Below, piece by piece: positions 52,118 to 60,146 of a DNA stretch of 64,000 nt; the stretch's first letter is position 1; the number at the start of each line of letters is the position of its first letter. The stretch comes from Muribaculaceae bacterium (GTDB lineage: Bacteria; Bacteroidota; Bacteroidia; Bacteroidales; Muribaculaceae). The position numbers were made by a program, and so were the translations under genes. The notes under the pieces were generated by a model that saw nothing but the letters and a program-made list of their open reading frames with translations, was not told where the DNA came from and did no database searches. The stretch covers positions 62,001-126,000 of the forward strand of contig JAGAYZ010000025.1 in assembly GCA_017940245.1 (NCBI GenBank). The letters are read 5' to 3'.

Positions 52118-54040
52118 TTAATCGTGAATAATCAAGGCGCTCTGAGCTGGCACGGTCACATTTCCGCCACCGATAGTGCCCATTCCGTTCTCGTCGATCA
52201 TGCCACCGCTGCACACCACGGTGTATTTTCCCGCTGGCACTGTGATTGTGCGAGAGTCACGGTTGGCATTGAAAGCCACATAGATGTTGTTCCACTTGTC
52301 ACCACCGGCATGGTTCTTGAGCACAAAGGCCACCAGACAGTCGCCACCGGGCAGGAACTCCAGGTGTTCGCGCACCTGCTGGGCATCACCCAGGTGGAAA
52401 GCGGGATGCGCCTTGCGCAGGGCTATCAACCGGCTGTAGTAATCCATCACTTGCGGATAACGCTTGAGGTTGTTCCAGTCCAGATGATTGATGCTGTCGG
52501 GACTGTTGTAACTGTTGTGAACGCCACGCTTGGTGCGCAACATCTCCTCGCCGCTGAGCATGAAAGGCACGCCTTGCGAAGTCATTACCACCGTCTGTGC
52601 CAGCAGGTCGAGACGAATCAGTTCGTCGGTCGTCAGTCCGGGTATACTTGCCTTGAGCCGGTCCACGAGGCACATGTCGTCGTGACAACTCACATAGGCA
52701 ATCATCTGCGTGGGTTGCAAGGCCCAGTTCACATCGCTATAGTTCACTTTTTTCAAATCCACTTGCGGATGTGCGACACCGCCCGCCAAGCCAAACTTGA
52801 TGCTCTCTTCATTACCTTTGACACGTCCCAAGAAAGCGGCCTTGTCGTCGCCGTCCCACGGACCGCGCAGGCCATCACGCATATCATCGCTGAAGGCGGC
52901 AATGCCTGGCATTTGGGCCACATTGCTCTTCATGCCCAACTTGTCGTTGGGGATGGCGCACCCACCTGCCGACCAGCCTTCACCATAGATAAACACATCA
53001 TCGGGCAGTGCCTTGCGGATGGCGTTCATCGTGGCAATGTCGTGCACTCCCATCAGGTCGAAGCGGAACCCGTCGATGTGATACTCGTTCACCCAGTAAA
53101 GGGCGCTTTCTATCATGTACTGGCGCATAAGCGGGCGCTCGCTGGCCGTTTCGTTGCCGCATCCACTGCCGTTGCTGTAACTGCCGTCGGCGTTCTTGCG
53201 GAAGAAATAGTCGGGCATGGTGAGCTGAAAATTACTGCCATCGATGTTGAATGTGTGGTTATACACCACGTCGAGAATCACCTTGATTCCAGCACGATGC
53301 AGCGCCTGCACCATCTGCTTGAACTCGTTGATGCGCACATCGGGACGATAGGGATTGGTGCTGTAACCACCTTCGGGCACATTATAGTTTACAGGGTCGT
53401 AACCCCAGTTGTACTGTGGCTCTCCGAGTCGTGTCTCATCGACCGACGCATAGTCGAACGACGGCAAGATGTGAACGGCATTCACACCGAGTGCTTTCAA
53501 GTGCTCGATGGCACGCGGCTCGGTCAAAGCCAGGTACTTGCCTTTATATTGCATACCGCTGGAAGGGTCGATGGAGAAATCGCGGTGATGCATCTCGTAG
53601 AGCACCAGGTCGCGGGCGGCTATAGCCGGACGCACGTCGGCAGCCCAACCTTGCGGGTCGGTATCACGCAGGTCGATGACGGCAGCGCGACGTCCGTTCA
53701 CACCCACGGCTTTTGCCCAGATGCCCGGAGTCTCGCCCTGGTAGCGTCCGTCGCGGTTCTGCACATCGAATGTGTAGAACTTGCCCTTCTGGTCACCTTT
53801 TACGGTTGCCGTCCAGCGGCGATTGCCGTCTTTCATGCGTTTTGACTTCATGGCAACGACCTGAACAGGTGCGCCGCCCTGACCTTCATTATACAAGCGC
53901 AACGACACGCCTTTGGCGTTACCCAGGGTCACCACCGAGAAGGTGGTGGCTTGAGGCGTATAGGCCATTTCATCCATTGCCATGACCTTGACGGGCAACA
54001 GCATTGCCACAAGCAATGCCAGAATGGTTATATTTTTCAT
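52118..54040 (-). CDS. pulA: Type I pullulanase
   Basis: A 640-residue exported debranching enzyme that hydrolyses alpha-1,6 bonds in pullulan and branched starch. Signal peptide residues 1-21. The type I hallmark YNWGYDP is near residue 210. Catalytic residues: Asp328 (GFRFDLMGV), Glu354 (YGEGWS), and Asp454 (SCHDD). An N-terminal beta-sandwich precedes the barrel (about 25-130, FSVVTLGNAKGVSLRLYNEG). Its ATG overlaps the GH77 stop (ATGA at 54037-54040), which indicates translational coupling. It shortens branched maltodextrins for the other enzymes of the operon. Confidence 0.95.
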   Translation of the reverse strand: MKNITILALLVAMLLPVKVMAMDEMAYTPQATTFSVVTLGNAKGVSLRLYNEGQGGAPVQVVAMKSKRMKDGNRRWTATVKGDQKGKFYTFDVQNRDGRYQGETPGIWAKAVGVNGRRAAVIDLRDTDPQGWAADVRPAIAARDLVLYEMHHRDFSIDPSSGMQYKGKYLALTEPRAIEHLKALGVNAVHILPSFDYASVDETRLGEPQYNWGYDPVNYNVPEGGYSTNPYRPDVRINEFKQMVQALHRAGIKVILDVVYNHTFNIDGSNFQLTMPDYFFRKNADGSYSNGSGCGNETASERPLMRQYMIESALYWVNEYHIDGFRFDLMGVHDIATMNAIRKALPDDVFIYGEGWSAGGCAIPNDKLGMKSNVAQMPGIAAFSDDMRDGLRGPWDGDDKAAFLGRVKGNEESIKFGLAGGVAHPQVDLKKVNYSDVNWALQPTQMIAYVSCHDDMCLVDRLKASIPGLTTDELIRLDLLAQTVVMTSQGVPFMLSGEEMLRTKRGVHNSYNSPDSINHLDWNNLKRYPQVMDYYSRLIALRKAHPAFHLGDAQQVREHLEFLPGGDCLVAFVLKNHAGGDKWNNIYVAFNANRDSRTITVPAGKYTVVCSGGMIDENGMGTIGGGNVTVPAQSALIIHD

Positions 54041-56718
54041 TTTCGTCCACTTTGGTTAATCATGTCTTTAATTTTGGCATTGAAACTGGTGGCACCCATC
54101 AGGTCTTCTATGCTCAGGTGCATGCGATAGCGCCAGTAGTGGCGAGGATTGGCGGGAATATTGATGCGCTCGGCATCGGCATCGGCCAGCCTCAGGTGGT
54201 CGTCGATAGCCATCCAGTCCTGCAACGAGAGCAGGCACAGCATGGACGGGCACGAAAGATGATTGCGCACAATGTCGCCTGCCAGCCAGCCGGGCAGGGG
54301 GTGTGGGGCTGCATCGCCGCGCCACAGCACGCTGCTGTAGTATTGCTGGGTGAGTTCGGGATCTTCGTCCCACCACTGGCGCAACGTGCTCATGTCGTGT
54401 GTGGAGATAGTGGCCACACTGCGATAGGGATTGCTGTTCAGGTTGCCAAACTGGAGTTTTTCGTCCTTGGGCATGGACTGGATTTCCAGACTCAGGATGC
54501 GCAACTCGTTCATCACCCAGGCCACACAGTCGGGCACCATGCCCAGGTCTTCGGCACACACCAGCATGCGCGTGGCCTGCACCAGCTTGGGCAACTTCTT
54601 CATGGCCTCATGATACCAGAAGTCATTGTTGCGGCGATAGAAGTAGTCGTTATACAGGCGGTTGAAGGCTTCCTTGTCGTTGCCATACAATGTCTCGTAG
54701 ACGAAATCGTGCTGCACCGAGATGCGCGGATGGAATAGGGCGGGATTCTTGCGGTCGCGCACAAATAGCACATCGCTGATGAGCGAATACAGGCCATCGC
54801 GCACCCAGATGTCGTCGTCGCTATCCTTACCGCAGAAAGCAGCCTCAACCTTGCGCTGGGTGTCATACTCGGGTTTCATGCGATAAATATCGTCGTGAAC
54901 ACGTTCCACATAGTGCTGGCGCACCTCGTCGGCGTGCGGGCCGAAGACTCGATCCAGCACCCAGTCGGCTATAAACGGCTCGGTCATGAACTGCTCCTGG
55001 AAGTTGAGACCATAACCGCGTATCTCGTCGGCACTCATTCCCTGCGACGGGGAGAACTGTCCCAGCAGTCCGTGCACAGCCTCGATGGGAATCTCCCAAA
55101 TGCGGAAGAATCCCAGCACATGGTCGATGCGATAGGCATCGAAGTACTGAGCCATCTTGCGGAACCGCTTCACCCACCACGTGCAGCCATCGGCCAGCAT
55201 GGCATCCCAGTTGTAGGTGGGGAAACCCCAGTTCTGTCCGTTGGCCGAGAAGGCATCGGGTGGAGCACCCGCTTGCCCGTTGAGATTGAAGTATTTAGGT
55301 TCTACCCAGGCTTCCACACCGTCGCGGCTGATGCCGATGGGGATATCGCCCTTGAGCACCACGTGCTTGCTGAGTGCGTACTCGTGAGCGGCGCGCATCT
55401 GCTTGTCGAGGAAATACTGCACAAAGTACCAGTAGGCCACTTCTTTATACATCTTGGCGCGAGGGTTACTCATGGCTGCACGCTCACCGTCCTCGAAAGT
55501 GCGATGCTCGGGCCACTGGCTAAACGTGGCCGTACCATAGAGGTCGCGATAGTGGCAGAATGCTGCATAGGGCACAAGCCAGTCTTTATTGGCATTAAAG
55601 AAGGCTTTGTAGTCGTCGCTCTTGAGCACAGCAGCACCTTCCTGCTCGTAGAGCAGTTGCATGTACTCGCGCTTGGCGTTGTTCACTCGCTCATAGTCGA
55701 TTTGCGGCAGCGCGTTGAGTTCCTTGCGCAATGCCTCGAACTGAGTCACTTTGAGCGCGTCTTGCAACTGCGGCAACTGATTCAGATCCATGTATTGCGG
55801 GTGCAGGGCATAGATGCTGATGCTGTTATAGGGATATGAGTCCTGCCAGGTGCCTGTGATGGTGGTGTCGTTGATAGGCAACACCTGCAGGGCCCGCTGC
55901 CCCGTGCTGGCCACCCAGTCGATCATGCGCTGAAGGTCGCCAAAGTCGCCCACGCCGAAACTCTTCTCACTGCGCAACGAGAAAATGGGAATCACCGTCC
56001 CGGCCAATTTCACAGGGTAAATGGGGAAGCGCGCCTGAAGCAGTTCATAGACCACACTCTCGCCCTTGGAGAGCGACGGCAGCACAATGGTGCGATTATC
56101 GCTGTTTTCCCACATGAGCGAAGCATCGTCGTCGCGGTCGGCAATGGCAAACTTAAATTCCAGCAACTGCGAGTCGAGCGTGGCGGCATCGATAACGGCC
56201 ACCCACTCGTTGAACGTGTGCTCCACCATCGACAAGGCCTTGACCGGATTCCAGTCGCCCAGTGCCTTGCCACGGCCGGCCATCACCAGCCGCTCGCCCG
56301 AACGTAACTGCGGCGTGCGCACCTTGACAAAAATGAGCGACTCGGCCGCGGGGGCCTCAATGGCCGTGCGCTCGCGACGGGCCACACAATCGGTAAACGC
56401 CGAACTGTAGAGGTAACTGTCGTCGGGGATGTCGTTCCAGTAGTCATAAACGACTAAACGCATTCCACTGCCGGTTAAATCCAAGCGATGAGGCACTACC
56501 AGCCACTCGTGGCGCACCTGCGTTCCGTCACGTTCAACACTGTAATAGTAATCCATCACTTGGCTGCCACGTGGAGGCTCTATCTCGCATATCCACACCT
56601 GGCCGTCGTGGGTGAGCATTGCATGCTTCACCACCTCGTCGCTACTGCCTTTCAAGATGTTGAGCACTAGATTCTCGCCATAGGCAGCTCGATAGTTAAT
56701 ACTGAATTTTAATCTCAT
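54037..56718 (-). CDS. malQ: 4-alpha-glucanotransferase (amylomaltase, GH77) with two CBM20 domains
   Basis: An 893-residue cytoplasmic enzyme that transfers maltosyl units between maltooligosaccharides. Two CBM20-type starch-binding domains are at residues about 1-110 (MRLKFSINYRAAYGENL) and 122-240 (GKALGDWNPVKALSM), then the GH77 barrel from about 265. Catalytic nucleophile Asp is in YFDAYRIDHVLGFF, the acid/base Glu in VCAEDLGMV, and the third Asp in STHDMSTLRQWW. No signal peptide. It is the first gene of a minus-strand operon (GH77, pullulanase, SusA-like, DUF3667). The promoter and LacI-type box are upstream at 56759-56834. Confidence 0.95.
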   Translation of the reverse strand: MRLKFSINYRAAYGENLVLNILKGSSDEVVKHAMLTHDGQVWICEIEPPRGSQVMDYYYSVERDGTQVRHEWLVVPHRLDLTGSGMRLVVYDYWNDIPDDSYLYSSAFTDCVARRERTAIEAPAAESLIFVKVRTPQLRSGERLVMAGRGKALGDWNPVKALSMVEHTFNEWVAVIDAATLDSQLLEFKFAIADRDDDASLMWENSDNRTIVLPSLSKGESVVYELLQARFPIYPVKLAGTVIPIFSLRSEKSFGVGDFGDLQRMIDWVASTGQRALQVLPINDTTITGTWQDSYPYNSISIYALHPQYMDLNQLPQLQDALKVTQFEALRKELNALPQIDYERVNNAKREYMQLLYEQEGAAVLKSDDYKAFFNANKDWLVPYAAFCHYRDLYGTATFSQWPEHRTFEDGERAAMSNPRAKMYKEVAYWYFVQYFLDKQMRAAHEYALSKHVVLKGDIPIGISRDGVEAWVEPKYFNLNGQAGAPPDAFSANGQNWGFPTYNWDAMLADGCTWWVKRFRKMAQYFDAYRIDHVLGFFRIWEIPIEAVHGLLGQFSPSQGMSADEIRGYGLNFQEQFMTEPFIADWVLDRVFGPHADEVRQHYVERVHDDIYRMKPEYDTQRKVEAAFCGKDSDDDIWVRDGLYSLISDVLFVRDRKNPALFHPRISVQHDFVYETLYGNDKEAFNRLYNDYFYRRNNDFWYHEAMKKLPKLVQATRMLVCAEDLGMVPDCVAWVMNELRILSLEIQSMPKDEKLQFGNLNSNPYRSVATISTHDMSTLRQWWDEDPELTQQYYSSVLWRGDAAPHPLPGWLAGDIVRNHLSCPSMLCLLSLQDWMAIDDHLRLADADAERINIPANPRHYWRYRMHLSIEDLMGATSFNAKIKDMINQSGRK

Positions 56719-56758
56719 GATATATGTCGTTTTTCATTATAATCTAAAAGTAAGCAGG

Positions 56759-56766
56759 TAAAATTA
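56759..56766 (-). promoter_or_regulatory. -7 element of the GH77 operon
   Basis: TAATTTTA on the minus strand, one mismatch to the consensus, 40 nt upstream of the start codon. A TTG is at the -33 distance (56787-56789). Confidence 0.52.
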
Positions 56767-56822
56767 GCATAAAAACATGGCAACAACAACCCATCGGCCA
56801 CGCATTTGATTAAATTATAAGT

Positions 56823-56834
56823 GCAAACGATTGC
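56823..56834. promoter_or_regulatory. LacI-type operator, GH77 operon
   Basis: Minus strand GCAATCGTTTGC, followed by ACT (plus strand GCAAACGATTGC, the same 12-mer as in front of susC). Its end nearest the promoter is 57 nt from the T of the -7 element. The region is also the 5' side of the divergent leucine-rich-repeat gene. Confidence 0.75.
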
Positions 56835-56935
56835 GAGGCATCACCCTATTGCCACAAAATAATCATTCAAGAGTTTTTCTGCACAATAAGTGCGAGTGCT
56901 TTACGTTATTAAATAAATTATAACCATATTGCCAC

Positions 56936-58477
56936 ATGAAACATATCTACTTTTCTATCATATTTATGCTCATTGCGGCCACTCATGCCAACGCCTTCGT
57001 GGTGGACGACATCGAATATGAAGCCACGAGCAACAGCACGGCAAAAGTAGTTGCCACATGGCCCAATTACATGGGCGATATCATCATTCCCTCCACAATC
57101 ACCCAATCGGGAAAGACCTATACCGTAGACGAAATAGACCGACTGGCATTTCATAATGCACAATTTCTCACCGGCATAACACTGCCAGCCACAATCACCA
57201 CTATCGGCGACAACGCCTTCGCCGGATGCACCGCCATTCAACGCATAGTCATTCCCGACAACGTCACGACCATAGGTCCACGCGCTTTTTCGGGTTGCTC
57301 CAGCCTTACCGAAGTGGTCTTGGGGAACAAGCTCACCAGCATAGACGTGTTTTTGTTTTATCAATGCTCTCAGCTGAAATCTGTCACCATTCCCAAATCG
57401 GTCCATTCTATCGGCACAATGGCTTTTTCATTCACAGCCATTGAAAAGATTAACATCGACAAGAACGTGACCGACCTGGCTCTTGACGCATTTGAGGATT
57501 GCCCCTCGCTCAAGCGAATTGACATTGACGACCTCGAAGCATGGTGCCAACGAGACTTCACCTCACCCACGCACAATCCACTTTACTTCGCGAGAAACCT
57601 GTATGTGAACGGGGACCTGCTCTCCACTATCACCATCCCCAAAAGCATCTCCACAATCAAGCCCTACACTTTCATTAACTGCACAGCCAACGAGGTAGAA
57701 TTTCATGATGGAATTCACACCATCGACCTATCGGCTTTCATCAGCTGTAAGCGCATTTCCACGGTGCTCATTCCCAACAATGTAACTCGGCTCATATCTG
57801 ACAAACTCAATAGTTCAGACGCGGTTTTTGACTACGCCACAAAATTAACTGTCGGCAGCGGTATCAAGGAGATACCCATCAACGCTTTTGACTATTGCAC
57901 CGCTATGAGTACCATCATTCTGCAAGAAGGGCTAGAGGTCATCAATTACAGCGGATTCAGCTATAACGGCTGTCGCAATATAGTGTTGCCCAGCACCCTC
58001 AAAAAGCTGGCGAGCTCATTCTTTGCATGCAACAAGTTGCAATCCATCACACTGAACAAAGGACTGAAAGAGATGGTAGGCGGCGTTCTGGCCAATTGCA
58101 ACAGCCTGCGGGAAATCCACAGCCGCATCACCGATCCTTATCAGGTCGATTTTTACGCTTCCGACCACTTCAGCGGAATCAATTCGTGCACGCTTTATGT
58201 GCCTAAAGGCACGCTGGAAAAGTATCGCACTCACCCCTACTGGAAAAAACTGCTGGACACCCCGTCAAATTCCATCCAAGAAGAACCGGGATTCGTCACC
58301 GACGTGAACCGCGACGGACACACCGACGTGGAAGATGTGAACCTGGTCATCAACTTCATTTTGCGGCTCGACTACCCGGGTGCAAACCTCACGGCATGCG
58401 ACGTGAACTGCGATGAGCGAGTGGATGTAGAAGATGTGAACGCCATCGTCAACACAATTCTCAAAATCTTTGATTGA
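56936..58477 (+). CDS. BspA-type leucine-rich-repeat protein with dockerin doublet
   Basis: A 513-residue secreted protein. Signal peptide to about residue 20. Residues 40-430 are BspA-type (LRR_5) repeats, for example TGITLPATITTIGDNAFAGC, QRIVIPDNVTTIGPRAFSGC and SVTIPKSVHSIGTMAF. These repeats appear in surface proteins that bind host or partner molecules. The tail is a dockerin doublet (VTDVNRDGHTDVEDVN, and CDVNCDERVDVEDVNAIVN). The gene is divergent from GH77 and shares the upstream region with the LacI-type box, although no -7 element at the matching plus-strand distance was found. Confidence 0.85.
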   Translation: MKHIYFSIIFMLIAATHANAFVVDDIEYEATSNSTAKVVATWPNYMGDIIIPSTITQSGKTYTVDEIDRLAFHNAQFLTGITLPATITTIGDNAFAGCTAIQRIVIPDNVTTIGPRAFSGCSSLTEVVLGNKLTSIDVFLFYQCSQLKSVTIPKSVHSIGTMAFSFTAIEKINIDKNVTDLALDAFEDCPSLKRIDIDDLEAWCQRDFTSPTHNPLYFARNLYVNGDLLSTITIPKSISTIKPYTFINCTANEVEFHDGIHTIDLSAFISCKRISTVLIPNNVTRLISDKLNSSDAVFDYATKLTVGSGIKEIPINAFDYCTAMSTIILQEGLEVINYSGFSYNGCRNIVLPSTLKKLASSFFACNKLQSITLNKGLKEMVGGVLANCNSLREIHSRITDPYQVDFYASDHFSGINSCTLYVPKGTLEKYRTHPYWKKLLDTPSNSIQEEPGFVTDVNRDGHTDVEDVNLVINFILRLDYPGANLTACDVNCDERVDVEDVNAIVNTILKIFD

Positions 58478-58517
58478 GTGACCCACGACCATCACACCGC
58501 ACACACATAACGACAAG

Positions 58518-58549
58518 AAAAGCGCAGGGGCCACGGCCTCTGCGCTTTT
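58518..58549 (+). terminator. Terminator after the leucine-rich-repeat gene
   Basis: Stem AAAGCGCAG (58518 onward) with CTGCGCTTT (to 58548), plus an inner GGCC pair around the ACG loop, and a short T-run. It separates the gene from tRNA-His. Confidence 0.8.
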
Positions 58550-58554
58550 GCTAG

Positions 58555-58629
<75 letters not shown>

Positions 58630-58647
58630 ATCTTTGTTTTGCGGGTG

Positions 58648-58655
58648 CAAAATTA
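58648..58655 (-). promoter_or_regulatory. -7 element for tRNA-His
   Basis: TAATTTTG on the minus strand, ending 19 nt before the tRNA 5' end. Confidence 0.6.
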
Positions 58656-58756
58656 CGGCAAATAAATGAATCCTGCAACTTTTTCCCGTTTTTTTCGCCA
58701 TTTTTTTGCCAAATGCAGGTTTTTGCGATTTTGCGGTGGCCTTTTTTCATGCCCTA

Positions 58757-59911
58757 CTAATCCTCCACGCGCTGCCCCATCGAGAACACGGCCTGCAGAC
58801 GCAGATCATCGTTCATGATCATCATGTCGGCATCCTTGCCGCGCTGCAGCGAGCCCTTGCGATCGTAGATGCCCATGATGCGCGCCGGCGTCTCACTGGC
58901 CATGCGCACGGCATCGCGGAGCGGTATATCGGCCAGGTTCACGGCAGTGCGAATCAAGCGGTCCATCGTGGCAATGCTGCCAGCCAGGGCAGAACGGTCA
59001 GAGAGTTTGCACACCCCGTCTTCCAGTATCACACGAGGGTCGAATGCCTTGTCGCTGTCGCTGTCGGTCAGCGCCAGCGCATCGGTCACCAGAGCTGTGC
59101 GCTCCACTCCCTTCATGCGATGAATGAGACGCAAAATGGTGGGCGGCACATGAATGCCATCGGTTATCATTTCCACCGACATATTCTCCATCAAATACAC
59201 ACTTTCCACCGTGCCGGCATGCTTGTACTCGCGCACATTGTGGAAGCCGGGCATGCCGTTGTAGAAATGCGTGGCAAGCGTGTAACCGGCCTCGCAGGCG
59301 GCCTTCACCTCGGGATACTCGGCAGCTGTGTGCGCGATGGCTGCCACGATGCCTTTACTGGTGATGTAGCGACCCATTTCCACAGCTCCCGGCAATTCAG
59401 GAGCCACGTCCCAACGCCGCACACAGTCATAGTCTTCCACAATGTGAGTGTATTCGGCCGGATCGGGGGTGCGGATAATTTCAGGCATCTGCGCACCGGC
59501 CTTGCGCGGGTTCAGGTATGGCCCTTCCAGGTGCAGCCCCATAATGGTGGTGCCCGGCTGCTTCATCAACTCCTGGCACGTGGCGCATGCCGCATCCATC
59601 ATGGGCAGTGTGGCCGACGACAACGTGGGGTAAATTGCTGTGGTGCCATGCCGCAAATGGGTATGGGCCGCAATGCGGAATGCCTCGGCCGTACCCTCCA
59701 TAAAGTCGCTGCCGCCACCGCCATGGCAGTGCAGTTCAATACCTCCCGGCAGCACGTGCGACCCGCGAGCGTCTATGGCCTTGTCGGCTTGCTCCACGAC
59801 GTGGCTGCTGCGGCTTACTTCCACAATGCGCCCATCTTCAAATAATACCGAGCCGCCATTAATCCAGCCCTCGGGCGTGAGAATATGACCGTTATAGATT
59901 TGCGTTAACAT
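58757..59911 (-). CDS. nagA: N-acetylglucosamine-6-phosphate deacetylase
   Basis: A 384-residue cytoplasmic amidohydrolase that converts N-acetylglucosamine-6-phosphate to glucosamine-6-phosphate and acetate. Metal and substrate signatures are GGIELHCHGGGG (H-x-H), GLHLEGPYLN, IAAIAHTAAEYPEV-type His region, THFYNGMPGFHN, and the catalytic Asp in LVTDALALT. The start at 59911 (MLTQIYNGHI) follows from family length and the promoter: TATCTTTG at 59946-59953 on the minus strand is 35 nt upstream. It stands alone between tRNA-His and the Lnb-like gene. It serves amino-sugar recycling or use of host glycans. Confidence 0.95.
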   Translation of the reverse strand: MLTQIYNGHILTPEGWINGGSVLFEDGRIVEVSRSSHVVEQADKAIDARGSHVLPGGIELHCHGGGGSDFMEGTAEAFRIAAHTHLRHGTTAIYPTLSSATLPMMDAACATCQELMKQPGTTIMGLHLEGPYLNPRKAGAQMPEIIRTPDPAEYTHIVEDYDCVRRWDVAPELPGAVEMGRYITSKGIVAAIAHTAAEYPEVKAACEAGYTLATHFYNGMPGFHNVREYKHAGTVESVYLMENMSVEMITDGIHVPPTILRLIHRMKGVERTALVTDALALTDSDSDKAFDPRVILEDGVCKLSDRSALAGSIATMDRLIRTAVNLADIPLRDAVRMASETPARIMGIYDRKGSLQRGKDADMMIMNDDLRLQAVFSMGQRVED

Positions 59912-59945
59912 GACGATTGAGTGTGATGTCTTTGATTTCCATTTA

Positions 59946-59953
59946 CAAAGATA
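59946..59953 (-). promoter_or_regulatory. -7 element of nagA
   Basis: TATCTTTG on the minus strand, 35 nt before the start codon. The -33 is only partial (TGTG). Confidence 0.58.
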
Positions 59954-60067
59954 ACGGTATTTTCCATAATTTGCACACATTATAAACAATATTTTCGTAT
60001 TATTTACACATTTTTAAGTTGTTTCTCCTAACATGCACTGAATAGACGCAAATTTCAAGCAAATCGG

Positions 60068-60097
60068 TTTGGCTCTCACAAAAATTGACTACATTTG
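60068..60097 (+). promoter_or_regulatory. Promoter of the Lnb-like gene
   Basis: TTTG at 60068-60071 and TACATTTG at 60090-60097 with 18 nt between. A perfect 9-bp inverted repeat (GCACCGCTA at 60097-60105, TAGCGGTGC at 60112-60120) overlaps the expected transcription start near 60104 and could be an operator or a leader hairpin. Confidence 0.65.
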
Positions 60098-60146
60098 CAC
60101 CGCTAAAACAATAGCGGTGCCGTCGCACCATTAAAACCGATGAATC

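Noticed and set aside
52124..53845. 573-residue ORF on the plus strand opposite the pullulanase
   Set aside because: The minus-strand gene has complete GH13 motifs and an operon context; the plus-strand frame is open only because of codon composition.
56835..56935. -7 element for the leucine-rich-repeat gene at 57 nt on the plus side of the GH77 operator
   Set aside because: The sequence near 56891 does not fit TAnnTTTG, so I do not claim control of this gene by the box.
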